From Stichopus chloronotus (taxonomy: Eukaryota; Echinodermata; Holothuroidea; Aspidochirotida; Stichopodidae), in assembly GCA_021234535.1 (NCBI GenBank), contig CM037850.1, forward strand, positions 2,790,001 to 2,854,000: a DNA stretch of 64,000 bases, written 5' to 3'. The translations under genes were made by a program, and so were the position numbers. Of the stretch, positions 22,885-35,199 are shown piece after piece. Under the pieces are notes generated by a model, which searched no databases, was not told where the DNA came from, and saw only the letters and a program-made list of their open reading frames with translations. The first letter of the stretch is position 1. Each line of letters opens with the position of its first letter.

Positions 22885-24512
22885 TCTTTTTTATTCCTTG
22901 CGGAAGATAGTAAAGTAACTTGCGCATAATGATAATGCATGTGTGTATATTGATGGGTTTCTAAAGGACGACGAATTGGGACTCACACAAGCACTCAGCT
23001 AATGTAACTGGGGAGACGTCAAAAAACGGCGAAATGACCGTTTCTGGATATTTTAACGTAATGCAATTTGGGTACAGATTTGCACCTTGCAACTTTACAG
23101 GTCGATGTTTCCCGAGTTTTCCCCCAATCCTATGGATATATACGTGTGTATAAGTGTTTATGTGTGTAAAAATATACACACGTACACGCACCCTCGTTTG
23201 TAGCGTGAATCTGGAATACATAAAAGTCTAAATATCAGTAAAATGGGCACATCATCCGCAAAGTAGGGATATACCGATTACGCGAGGAAAAGGACATGTC
23301 TCTGATCAGCGTCGTAAACGGTTATGCGTGTGTTCGTGTGATGCCTTGGCTTGTAAACGCGATTTTGAGTAGATGATCCCATTGATTTTCTTTAAGGTCA
23401 AATGTCATTTGGGCTCAGATGAGCTAAAAGTATGAAAATCTATTGAGAAAAATATGACAACAACTGTATGTTGCTGGAACTTCAAACGGTTAGCTTTGGT
23501 GATATCTGACTTTATATGAAGGACAAAGGTCATGTGATGTGAGCACAGGTCATTGTTTAAGAACCTTGTGAGCACTTTATCTCTTGAAGGGAAATGTGTT
23601 TCAACTTCAAAGTTAGTGTGCAGGCTGTACATTGTAAGTAAATGATTTCTATTGTTCTTCATGAGGGTCAAAAGTCATTTAAGGTCACCAGCTCTTCAAG
23701 TACGCAACCTTATTAAAGAAGCTATCTCAGGGACTGAATATTGCCGTAACGTGAATGTTAGCATTGGTATGCCTTGATAATGATGCCTGTCATGTATGAT
23801 GGATGTCAAAGTTTATGTGAGGTCCATAAAGGTCATAGCTTAACAACTTGTAAACACGATATCTCTAGAACCGAAATGTGCTGAAACTTCAAGGTTGGTG
23901 TGTTAGTTGCACAATGTTAGTTCATGATCCCTACTTCTCTTCACGGTGGTCAAAGGTAATTGAAGGTCACCCTAGGTAAGAATATAAAACATGTTAAGTG
24001 TGACATCTCACCTTCTAAATGGTGCCTGAACTGAACCTTTAAGAAAAAGATTTTCAGTGTTTCATGGGGTCCAATGTCATTTGAGGTTACCAGAGGCTCA
24101 GTATGAAAACCTACTGAAGAAGATATCTCTGCAAGTAAATGTTGTTCATTCTGCTAACATTTGTAGTTCTTGATAAGAATATTATGATCTCAATCACTTT
24201 TATGGAGGTCAAATGCCACATGAGGTCGGTGAAGGTCTTGGTCTGAAAAGCTTACCAACATAATATAACAATGTTTGAAAGTTGCTGGAACTTCAGCAGA
24301 TATCTCAAACTAAGAATGTGAGCTTCAAAATGCACATAGTAATAGCTCTTGATAAGCATCTATGATATGTCATTTTATGAAGGTCACAGTTTATGTGAGG
24401 TTACTGGAGATCATCTCACAGCTTATAATCTGTAAACACGGTGTCTCAAGAAGAGTAAGATGCTTTTTGTGTGAAATTTATCAAAGAATCTTAAAGTCGT
24501 TCGACTTTCTGA
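22885..24512 (+). mobile_element. HINE-like non-autonomous element, family A, second copy
   Basis: It starts at an oligo-T tract followed by ATTCCTTGCGG, the counterpart of the 5' end at 10493. The 5' part includes short TG-rich stretches. Diverged AGGTCA tandem units fill about 23380-24460. The 3' end has CAAAGAATC, then the perfect 16-base palindrome AAAGTCGTTCGACTTT (24493-24508), then CTGA. It has the same plan as the copy in intron 2 of the CARD-GIMAP gene but is more decayed. Confidence 0.6.
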
Positions 24513-27500
24513 TTTTTTAATCCTTGTTGAATGCAGTCATAGGATTTATGTGAGGCGATAACGATGTGTGTGTGTGCACTGACAACCACTACAACTTAGT
24601 GGGCCACAACTGTTCGCGAGCGCTCGAACCTCGCACGTCTTTCCTCGCGGAGCTCGTAACTGTGGGGTTGCAAACTTCGCGAACATCAAGGAAATATTAT
24701 CAATGTTTGTCTTCAAATGTTTTCAAAGAAAAGTCAATTTTTTTGTGGTATTCATTTTGATGGCGTTTGTTCAGCATTTGAGTATATTACTTTACCCCAA
24801 AGAAATTGCATTCAGACGCTGCCTTACTTACAATAAATGCAGTATGTTAGATGTCAAGCCAACTTATTTAGTATAGTATATAGAATGTACATGAAGTGAA
24901 ATGCTACTAAACTTTTCACACAGAAGTAGTTCACGCTACGGTAAGCGCTATATGCACTTATTAAAATTTTCCACTACACAGCCATACTGGTCCAACAAAG
25001 ATGTTCCCAGTATTAATCCCATTTGTACGAATTTGGGCTTTAACGGTATTCACCTATAAAAGTCCAGAATTATCATAAAGTTAAGAAAGCTTTTTTTTTT
25101 CTTTTCTTTGGGACGAATGATATCTCATAACACTTTCTATTAACTAAGAAGTCATAAATTCGTTTAACCAGTTTCTTTGCTGCAGAAGCACATCGCATTA
25201 TGGGGAATCTGTAATGGCACGCTCTCGATCCATACTTAGGGATCATTCTTAAAATTCTCATGTAATTTTGGCTTTCGTATATAAAATTTTTGACAACTTA
25301 AGAGTTTTGACGTCATTTTTAAATGTTATGTTCAATCTAGATGAAACCAGTCTAAGCTAAGTTTTTGCTTTTATCAAACGTCACGATTACTGTAAATACA
25401 AACTTTCAATTACAAAAAAGGACTAGAATGAAGATCTCCTTCAATTGTTATTAGAATATTTCTATACATGTGGTCTGCTTGTGTTCAAGGAATTCAGGTC
25501 CAATGATGAAACACCATTGATGAAAAAACATGTTAGTCTTTGTTTCTGTCTCAGGACTGAATTTGGTACATTTATTGCAAGTATTATAATAGTTTGAACT
25601 TATACGTGATACACTGAATATCTTTGAAAAGTGAAGGAGAAAATAAATTTTGGTTTTACTCGAAATGTTTGTCTAGATTCTGGTATTTAGATAAAATATT
25701 AGTACAACATATGAAAAGGCAAAACAGGCTAAACCTGACCCTAACTTTACATAACTGTGATTATGTGCTTATTTATGTACAATACGTGAGTCTTTCACAA
25801 CCACATTCTGCCCAGAATTTATTTGAATCCCTTGTTTGATCATCAATGAACGACATTCTACTACCACTGATCTACACTAGAACAAGAATAGTAATCGATA
25901 ATCCTTCCGACGTGACCTTCTTTCCTCGGTCTGTTCATAAATATTTTAGCTTATGCGCACAATGTAGTAACAAAAACATTTTGAACGCCAATGACAATAG
26001 TTACGTGGACATGCCTTGACATCACTCATGAAGAAGAAAGAAATAACATTGTATCTGTAGATCAGTAGTGGCGACAGTTCTGTGCAGTGCACAACGCACA
26101 CCAACGATAAGGAAACCCAGTCAAGAGCCGAAGTTAAACTACGGTCAAATGTCACTGAGGTATGCATGCGTCTACGATTGTTTGCGGAATACATTACTGT
26201 ATTCATCCGTCAATTATGTTGAGTATTGGTGAGGCAGTGGCTGTTCATCGCACATATCTGAATATCTGAGTATTTGGGAATATTTACCAACTGCGAATGT
26301 ACATTGAGTACGAAGTCTTCATGCTTGATCGGTGTAGTATTATAGTACTGTATTGGAGTGTCATAAGTACAGACAGTCTCTACAGGAAGTTGTTTTTCAA
26401 TAGCACATTCATGGTGTGCGCCTTTATGCATTACAAAACACGTTGTTGAACGGCATCCACCATTTCGACTAGCTATGGTAAGTTTCTTAAACATTAAAGT
26501 ACATTGCACAAAATGGTATACTTCCAGCTGGGATATTTACTTAACGATTTTTAAATGTGACGAAGACTACTCGCATAGAATCAAATACTACTTGCCAACC
26601 GAGAATAGTTTCACCTATCCAATATCAAAGGAGAATTCGTGACTACAAGTGAAATCGGCAAGGGTACCAGACAACTAAAATAGTAGGGTCTGTCTCTTAG
26701 TTTTTATATTTTTTCGGAGAACTTTTTTTCTATTTATCTCACAATGTTGTAGGCTAAACATATGAAAACCTGTGGAGAGAAACGGCAGAAGTTAAACCTG
26801 CGGAAGGAAAGAGGTTAGAAGAGGAGTCAAACCTACGCTGGTAAAGTAACAGTCGCATAACAGACTTTTTATTACTATTTTTATTTCTTTTTTAGGTTGA
26901 GTCGAGTAACAGTCTTAACCCTAACTCACTATACGCCCCGAGAGAGAATTCGGCTGACGGATGTTCGAAGATACATTTAAGCACTACATCCCCAATTCCC
27001 TAGAACTGTAACATAGACAAATATGTATCCTAACACTATAGTATATCCGCTGTTGCTGGTAGTACAACCAGTGTTCATTCAAACATATAGCGGTATTGTG
27101 TGTGTGACGTGTGTGCGTGTATCCAGGGTTCTAAATTCCAGCTAGGCAAATATTCTCACAGATTTTGGATATGAATAATTATGATGTGAGCCTATCAATT
27201 TGTCCTTGTGTTTTTTGTGCTCCCCACCCCCAATGAACTATTGAAGTAATTGGAAAGTGTGTGTACAAATAATATCAGAGGTTTGAAGCAAGTTTACTTG
27301 CTGAACTTTGCAAGGGCGATTTCTGACGACCTAGGAGGTATTTTTTATTCCAAATGTTGTGGTGTGCTCTACGGCAAATATTGGTAGCTCTACTGTTAGT
27401 ATTGTTAGTACTTGTACCACTGTTTCATCATGTGCTACTCCCCCCCCCCCCCACCCAGAGACAAAATTCTAACTAGACCACTAGAACCAAGTCGAGTCTC

Positions 27501-28710
27501 ATGACCCCGTCCCCTCCAAACATCACTTGCAACGTTAATGAAAATCCCCAACAAGCTATCTTAGTAGGTTCGTCGCCCTCAACATATGAACACCTAGGGC
27601 AGTAGGTTAACAAGGAGAAGTTAACATATGGTTTGAGATTTATTACTTCGAAGGGGGGGGGGGCATATTAGCTGCTCCAAGCAACATTAAATTGGTTGGT
27701 AAATGAAGTCAAGCATTGCGGTATCAAGAGTAATATTTTGAAGGTAATTGAAAGTACCAACTACAGTGGCGTAGTTAAAGTATTTACAAGGGGTGTGGGT
27801 GGAGGTTGCGCGAGACTATTATAGTGTGTCAAACATTTTTATGGTCAGACTTTTCAAACTTGATCTTGGAAATGAGGGTAACATCAATTGGCGAAGTCTT
27901 AAGATAGTCTGAGCTTACATATGAGTGTGACTTTTAATATGATGAAACTGATAATTGATTGTTGTCCTGGGAAGGAGTCTAGAGGGAGTTGGTGTCCCTT
28001 GGTAAATTTTTCGCTTGGAAAATGTTTCATTATGTAGAATGGACAAGATGCACAATATTGCTATATTTGACACTGAATATATCCCCAAGAGTTCCTACTT
28101 TTAGCTCACGAACATTACGTGTGTGAGGTTAAAGATCTGAGCCACACAGATGCCTTCCACATTTAGAAAATTACTCCTATGTTAATTATTTTAAGTATTT
28201 TTTTTAAAGATATATGTTCTCTGCTAAAATGCCATATTGTTGGCTACTTACCTCGAGTCAGTGCTCATCGCTCTCTTTCAAGAATAAAGGAAAGAGTAGT
28301 CTCAACCCATGTGATATTTGTTACTACTTTCATACTTTTTTCTCCTAATTATTTGAGGAATTACTGCGACATGCAGCTTTGAACACTCGGAAAGTGGTAT
28401 GATGTCTTAGCGTTAAGAATATTGGGTATCTATTTTCTTCTCTCAAGGTATTTAAATGTTTCACTAAGTTTGGTGAAGATTTTGAAATCTAGTAATTTAG
28501 AAAAGAGAAACCCAAGACCTTTGAAGATTCTCAGATGTAGTTAGGCAATTAACCTCAGAGTTAGAGACTTCTATTAATTCGAGGACGTGATAAATGTCTT
28601 TATCACTAGTTTCCCGAGTTCTATGTCTGTTCTTTCATTGAAAGTAATGGACTATGCATGTCATGAAACAAAGCTACTTTAAAAAAAAAAAAAAAACGTT
28701 GGCATAATCG
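24513..28710. other. Intergenic stretch, no gene recognised
   Basis: The first ~80 bases look like another family A 5' end set directly against the previous 3' end (AATCCTTGTTGAATGCAGTC, then a short TG tract near 24565). A dispersed repeat lies at 26220-26500. A poly-C run lies near 27440 and a poly-G run near 27653. No exon recognised. Confidence 0.45.
26220..26500. repeat. Dispersed repeat shared with 53700-53950
   Basis: Shared blocks include GGGAATATTTACCA / GGGGATATTTACCA, TGAGTACGAAGTCTTC / TGAGTACGACGTCTTC, and GTTGAACGGCATCCACCATTT / GTTGAACGACATCCGCCATTT in the same order and orientation at 53700-53950. This is an uncharacterised dispersed element. Minus-strand reading frames through both copies look incidental. 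Confidence 0.5.
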
Positions 28711-29240
28711 TTTTTATCTCATCGCCCTATATGGACTAAGATGAGATATTGTAGTCACTTGGCAATTGGAGCTCTATATTTTACTGTACATCAGTTTGAG
28801 AATGGTTGCCATAGAAACGCTCGGAGGTGATGAGTAGAGACATCCCAGGGGTACGCCATGGTAGAGCGACCATGGGTATAGCCGGGTCCTTTTGTTTGCT
28901 ATAAATAAAAATCTTCCGTGCCGATGCTTGTGCGTGTGTGTATGTGTGTGCGTGTGTGCGTGCGTGCTTTCCCTTGTATTGTAGTACTTTCTGTGGACCT
29001 GAACAAAGAATTTCAGGTCGTCGGAGAAAATTATATTGAATTTTCAAGTCCTTAGAAAAACAACAATAGGGAACTAAGGCTGTGTGTGTGTCCGTCCCCG
29101 TCCAAATTGTAGTTTTTCCAGAATACTTTGAAAAGTATATGAGTGATTAAGTTTAAACTTGGTAAGGTTGTGCATGATGCCAATACGTCCAACATGTATA
29201 GACTATGGGGCATGTTCTAATATAGCTACTAAAGATTAAG
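28711..29240 (+). mobile_element. HINE-like family B, truncated copy
   Basis: It opens with TTTTTATCTCATCGCCC and the inverse GATGAGATATTG about 30 bases on. The family's conserved 5' module follows (TTGTAGTCACTTGGC, GGTTGCCATAGAAACGCT, CCATGGTAGAGCGACCATGG), then a TG microsatellite and the start of the tandem-repeat region (TTTTTCCAGAATACTTTGAA). The array and 3' tail are missing. It matches the copies at 50196 and 60049. Confidence 0.7.
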
Positions 29241-30100
29241 CTTTGTTCTCTCCATGTTGGCAGGGAATAAAAATTCGCTTTTCTTGCAGAAAAATGGTAT
29301 TCCTAAATGAAGTCATGCGATCCCACTCCGAGTCGGGTCACAGTGGCCAGAAAATCAGGATTGAAAATTCTATGAAATATGCTAATTTCAGTAAAAATCC
29401 ACATGAAGATAAATGTTCAAATTGCTGTTTGTGAGTGTATGGAAACCTTGAAATGAAGCGAAATACATGATATTAAAATTCGTAGAAACGAATTTAAATC
29501 TAGCAAGGGAAGGGTAGCAAGTAGGGGGTCATTATCTGAAAATTGTGTTAGCGCCCTCACTTGGTGTGCTTCTCAGATTTTCACTGAACTACTTAACTTA
29601 AGTCAATTCACATAAAAAAGCCATCTGATATTGCTAAATGCATTGCAGGGGTGGCTCGGGTGTTATATATTGTCGTTTTTAGGATATATTATTTGCTTAA
29701 AATTAAAAAGAAAATTGGAAACTGTAAATAACGAGTCTGCTATGTATGTCTACAAAATTCCGCTCTTAGATTGAGGTCGATATTTAAATTAAAAATTCAG
29801 AACTAGCCCCTGAGCACATACACTAACAACCCTCCACACTTTTGACTTTTTAGGTAGTAGTCACTTGATCGAATTTGGTCTATTATGTGAAAAGAGCAAT
29901 ATTGCAGCAATGAAATCCCCCTTCCCTCCACAAGAAAAATCCTGCGTCTGATATGTGCACTTTACGTAAGAAATGGTATTTTTTCAAAAGAATTACCATA
30001 GAGAAAGAACTTGAAACATCTGCCACTCGAGCGTAACTAGTGGAAAGATTCTTCTTCCTCGTCTTCCAAATTTCCTTCGGCGCCATTCCATTCCTCGCTG
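29241..30100. other. Intergenic stretch, nothing recognised
   Basis: Unique-looking AT-rich sequence with no convincing exon, RNA gene or repeat structure visible by eye. Confidence 0.4.
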
Positions 30101-30830
30101 CTCACTACAATTATATTTTACATGAATTTTAAACTTCAAATGTCGTTTGTCAAGTTATCCCAATTTTGTGGGTGAAGTTACAAAAAGCATCATTTTATAG
30201 TTTTAAACTGATTAAGTGGTCATCGCTGCGGACGTAATGCACGGAATCAGACTATACCATTTCATCTTTGAGATTGAAGTATGATAGACGAGGCGCTACG
30301 GTTAAAAAGAAAGCGTGTGAACTATGAAATACTGTTGCAATTAAAGCTGGCAAATGATAACACGATAGAATTTATTTGACAAAAGTTTTGTGCAACATGT
30401 CAACGTTAATGCGACATTGTCGCACAAATGGCTAAAAACACTGCTTGTACCGATCCACGACATGCGCACGAAGCGCGCGAAAATTTTGGCATATTTGGGG
30501 GCATTTGAACAAAAATTCGAGAATTTTAGTAGAAAATTGGGGAAATATTTTCCACCTCACTTACTGCTCACCACAATAACTTTACAGTACATAAATTTTA
30601 AACTTCCAGCGTCATTTGTCAAATTATCCCAAGTTTGTAGGTGAATTTGCAATAGTATCATTTTATAGTTTAAAACTAAGTGGTCATCGCTACGGAGGTA
30701 TATGCATGGAATCAGATGCGCGCAAAGCGCGCAAAAATTTTGGCACGTTTTGGTGGCATTTCAGAATTCAGGAATTGTAGTAGAAAATTCGGGCAACATT
30801 TTCCCTTTTGCCTCTTCCATGCGGTAATTA
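30100..30830. repeat. Duplicated repeat block with GCGC-rich core
   Basis: Two passes of the same material are seen. The block AATTTTAAACTTC-...-TCATTTGTCAA-...-TATCATTTTATAGTTT-...-AAGTGGTCATCGCT occurs at about 30120 and 30595. A core resembling ATGCGCGCAAAGCGCGC + AAAATTTTGGCA occurs at 30463 and again at 30714. An undescribed tandemly duplicated dispersed repeat; not coding. Confidence 0.6.
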
Positions 30831-31499
30831 GTATGCATCAAGAGATCATGGTGAGAATGGTAAAGACTAGGGCTCAAGAATATCTAGAGTGAGTCTTTAG
30901 GGCACATTTGCTACTCGGGAAAAAAGTGGGGGGCACGTGTCCCCCGTTCCCCGGTTCCTACCCCCCTGATTGGCCCAATAACCAAAATCCCTTTTCAACA
31001 TCATGTGATATAGGATTAACTTAAACGATATGACTCCTAAAATCACTGACATTGAGAAACATTTCCTAAATACGTAAAATCAGGCCAAAACTATTTACTT
31101 GCCAGTCCCACCGTTTTTTTTTTTTTTTTTATAATTTTGATAACTCATAAAAACGCCCTGGCTGTGGGAGTCAGGAGTGTACGCCATTTTTCTGGGAATT
31201 TCCGAAAAGGTTGGTTTTTTTTTATCTATTTGCCAATATTCCGTTCCGCTGCAGCTTTCGGCGAAACAGAAAACAGTTTGGTCGTTGATCTTAGCCCTCA
31301 GTCCCAAAGGCTGTTAGTGTATCTTCCCATTTTGTCAACTTTTCATGCCTTCTTTTAAGCAAAATCACCCCAAAAAATAGCGAATAAAAGACCTATCTCA
31401 CAATGTTTATGAAAATGGCCGGCTCAGGCTGCCTTAAAAGGTTTGGTGAGAAAAGACGAGAAAAGATTTGCCCCGGAAAAAAAAAAAAAAAGTTTGAAT

Positions 31500-31590
31500 G
31501 AGGTGGGACTCGAACTCGCAACACAATTTTTTTCCAAAACTTCTCAGGCGAACGGCTTACCACTACACCACAGTGATCTTTCTTACGATA
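31500..31590 (-). repeat. tRNA-derived SINE-like sequence
   Basis: On the minus strand it reads TGTGGTGTAGTGGTAAG (A-box-like) and about 45 bases later GCGAGTTCGAGTCCCACCTC (B-box-like). The anticodon region does not fold cleanly and an oligo-A stretch interrupts the expected variable arm. A tRNA-derived SINE or tRNA pseudogene is the best reading. Confidence 0.5.
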
Positions 31591-31797
31591 AGCTTTTGCA
31601 ATACTATTTGAATGTATTACGCTATAATACTGCAATATTACTGCAACTTAATTTAACTGTAATTTTATTTAAACATTGGAGGGTGGCGTTTGTGCTTATA
31701 ATTTTAAATTTGACTTATATAAGCGGGCTGGACTGGAATGAAGCTGATGGCTAGGCTATAGCCTGGGCCTGTTACGTTAATTAACGTCTTAGCTATA

Positions 31798-31912
<115 letters not shown>

Positions 31913-32124
31913 CCTAGGCCTATATATATAGCCTATAGGCCTATGTGCGAAGGCCCCTAGGCCTAATGCATTAGGCCTATATTGCTTGTGTGGTTTGGTT
32001 ATTGGTTATAACAATAAAATGAAAATATTTTTAAAAGACAATCTCATTTTCGGCGTTTGGCATTACAAGCACTTGTTTCCAACCATTTTCACCGAAAATT
32101 TTTGGGCCCTAGGCCTAAGCGGGG

Positions 32125-32345
32125 GGCATTGTTTCACGCTTCAGAAGAACTATTGTAGATCAGGAGTTAGAAATAGCTTCTTTTCACAAAGATCGAGTTA
32201 TCGATGAGTGGAATACTCTTCCTGATTCCATTGGTTCCACTTCTAGTGTGAATGCTTTTAAAAATGCTGTTGATCGTTACTTTGCTGCTTGTGGGAGAAT
32301 TTAGGGTTTTCGGTGGTTCAGGGTCTTTTATGAGGACTTAAGTCC
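32125..32345 (+). pseudogene. 3' end of a LINE, 5'-truncated
   Basis: The reading frame SGVRNSFFSQR, after a one-base insertion near 32192, continues RVIDEWNTLPDSI and NAFKNAVDRYFAACGRI and then a stop. This is the characteristic last segment of Jockey/CR1-like ORF2 proteins. It is followed by a short 3'UTR ending in TAAACTAAACTAA near 32380. The rest of the element is absent, as expected for a 5'-truncated insertion. Confidence 0.75.
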
Positions 32346-32494
32346 TTCCTGACCCTTACTCTACTAAACTAAACTAAGCGGCGGTGCGTCTTTGGGCGGC
32401 TGCAAACCGTGAGTGTTGCTCAAACGTTTAGCTTTATTTTTAGCTCCATTAGTCTAGGCCTAGCAACTATAACCGAGACAGAAGTAGTACTTAC

Positions 32495-32798
32495 AGGTAG
32501 CAGAAGAATCTTCCCGTTTTTCATTAGCAACCCTCTTCACAGCCCGTTTCTGTTTGGAAATATCTGTAAAATACTGGTAGCATTTACGGTGGCATCCTCC
32601 GTTTTCCGGTATTGGTAAGACGTACAAATCATCACACGAATTGTTTTCAAGAAAACACCTGGATACTTCGGCCTGTTTACCATCTAAATTCTCCCATACT
32701 TGTACACCATGCAAAAAAGTTCTCCAAGTTTTTTCGTTAAATGGCCTAATTTCCTCATTTGTTTCAAAAACATGTGCATAACAGACACTTTGAGACAT
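32495..32798 (-). CDS. Possible first coding exon with a Cys/His-rich motif (function unknown)
   Basis: A minus-strand frame starts at ATG 32798 (AAAATG context) and runs 101 codons to a textbook donor, CCT|GTAAGT, at 32495/32494 (phase 1). The peptide has a Trp/Phe-rich N-terminal half and the motif CHRKCYQYFTD near residue 70, followed by a basic helix (KQKRAVKR). The HxxCYxxFT pattern resembles N-terminal zinc-binding modules of lineage-specific invertebrate proteins, some transposon-derived. I cannot name the family. No downstream exon was found to the left, where TE debris and the AT microsatellite lie, so this could be an exon of a large gene or a stranded fragment. Confidence 0.4.
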
Positions 32799-33140
32799 TT
32801 TACTTTCGATTTTGATCTTTTTGGTACGCGGGAAGTATTACTGTGTGTATACTGCGCACACTTAGGCCTAAATTGCACTAGCGGACGACACTCCGTTCAG
32901 ACAATTCCTAGACGAAATTTGATTGGTTGAAAAGTAATTTATGACCTACGTACACCTGACGTCAGTGGCTCCTCGTTCGTGGCGTTATCACAGAAAAGTG
33001 GGGATCTTTTCTTCATTATTTTTTTCATTTGTGACCACCTCCACGCGGGATTAAGTTTCTATATGAAAGATATTTTATCTTCATATTCAACATTTTTCCG
33101 TCCCCCGCCGTTTGCTGGAGAACAAGACAAAACATTAGAG
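32799..33140. other. Short stretch upstream of the minus-strand exon
   Basis: Would hold the promoter and 5'UTR if the minus-strand exon at 32495-32798 is real. No TATA box or other decisive signal is seen. Confidence 0.3.
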
Positions 33141-34725
33141 GCGAACGCCCCATAGTCTAGTATTGCTTCTATTGTAAATTGCGTCTAATTTGCTGATTTT
33201 TTTCTTTAAAAAAGCCAATTTGCCCCAAATTTGGTATTTCCAGTGTATCTTGAGAAGTATTTGAGCATTTAATAAAAACTTTTGCAAGGACTTTTCTGAG
33301 AATGGAATGTTCAAGGTTATCACTTTTATAGTAAAGAGAGTGAAATTTGCTGATTTTTTTAGGAAAAAAGACAATTTTGCCCCCCTTCAATTTGTTGTAT
33401 TTCCGGAATATCTTGAAAACTATTAAACCAATTCACTAAAGGCTTTGTAAGGACTTACCTGAGAACACAGTTTTCAAAATAATGTTACTGTAATTGTAAA
33501 TCCAGTGAAATTTGCTGATATTTAGGAAAAAAGCCAATTTTGTACCAAAATTTGGATTTCCACCATATCTTAAGAACTATGAAACTAATTAACTTAAAAC
33601 TTTGCAACTGAAGACTTCCCTGAGAACACTTACTGTTCAACATAATACTACTGTGATGGTAGATCGAGTAAAATTTGCTGATGTTTGAGGAAAAACTCAA
33701 CTCTTGCCCCAAACTTTGTATTTCCACTATCCATTGTTCAACATAATGTTATTGTATTGGTAAATCCAGTGAAAATTGCTGATTTTTTTAGGAAAAAAAG
33801 CCAATTTTGCCCCAAATTTGGATTTTAACCGTATCTTGAAAACTATTTGACCAATTAACTGAAAGCTTTGTAAGGACTTCCCTGAGAGTACTTACTGTTT
33901 AACATAATATTACTGTAATGGCAGATCCAGTGAAATTTGCTGATTGTTTAGGAAAAAGCCAATTTTGCCCCAAAATTTGGATTTCCACCATATCTGAGAG
34001 CAAATTTAAGCGTTATACGCAAAATTTTGCAAGGCCCGACCTATGAAAACAAAAATGAACTGAGATACAGTATACCACTCTTATAGTAAACTGGTGAAAT
34101 TGTATGATTGTTTGGTAAAAAATGTAGCGCCAGCATCCGGGTCAATAGACACCACCTTTTTAACTTTAGCCAAAACATTTTTAGCAGAACTGGCCTCTGT
34201 GGATAATATCTGCCAACGTCCCTGCCACTTATGAGAACATTTCTTTTTAATTCAAACAATAATTTTAGCAGAACCAGGTCCTGCATAGGTAATTAGGAGA
34301 CTTAAGTTCAAATAACCCAGAGAGGGATGCTCTTATATCCTTCCCCTAACTCTCACCACTACGCCTAACCTACATGGCATAAGTCAATGTTATAATTGTG
34401 TTATGAAGCGTAATATGCACAGATACTTTAGAGCCGTTATTATTATCGTTACTTGAGCATAGTGGCGGCAGGCTATAGGCTCACGTTTGTTACCTTACAG
34501 TAGATACCAGTATTGAGATATTACCTTCGGTTCTTCTGCTTACCACCATTTTATGCTTGAAGAATATTTGGCTCTAATTTACAACCAGTTCCCAGAACTA
34601 GGTCTCTGTGAGATGTGGTTGCAGTAAACTAATACAAATCCCCATGTGCAGGCCCTGTGTTGAAAACAATGCATGTTGCCGATGAGATACTGTACGCAAC
34701 TCCGTGGATTGCCCTCTTGTTTTAT
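33140..34725 (+). mobile_element. HINE-like family B, 5'-truncated copy
   Basis: About six ~155 bp tandem units run from 33150 to 34100, each with AATTTGCTGATTTTT-...-AAAGCCAATTTTGCCCC-...-ATTTCCACCATATCTTGAG. The family's 3' module follows (CATCCGGGTCAATAGACACC, TTTTAGCAGAACTGG, CAGAACCAGGTCCTGCA, AACCAGTTCCC). It ends with CCGATGAGAT (34679-34688), the inverse of the family 5' motif. The 5' module and TG tract are missing. Confidence 0.7.
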
Positions 34726-35199
34726 TCGTTGGTCTATTCAACGAGGCCAAATTGGAGAGATATACCATTCAATCTTTCAACTCATGAAATTCTTGATAAT
34801 GCCACACTTACATACAATATGCTCAAATAGTCTTTCATCTTACTATCGAACGGAATCATTAACGTACTTAAAACTGAAGCAAATTATGAGATCGTGTGGT
34901 TACTGGACACTTTCAGTTTTTTAGGCAAGTATAAAAAACTATAAAAATATAAAAATTTCCACACACACCACATTTTACCTGACTCACGTTAACGGTATAT
35001 AGTACACAACAAAACTTTTTTTTTTCATTTAGTAACTCATAAAGAGTTTAATGGCAAAATGCCTACACGGATTGGGTTTTCGTTTTGCCAATACTAGAAC
35101 ATTCTTGGAAAAGTTTTTACTGAAAAATGTTGTAAATAGGAACTTTTATACCCTAGTTAATTTTCTTTTCCAATTCGTCTGTGAAAATAACGTAAAACG
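34726..35199. other. Intergenic stretch, nothing recognised
   Basis: No clear coding or repeat signal. It may include the 5' end of the DIRS element that follows, but no terminal repeat could be identified. Confidence 0.35.

Noticed and set aside
31500..31590. A functional tRNA gene
   Set aside because: A and B boxes are present but the anticodon arm and variable region do not form a plausible cloverleaf.
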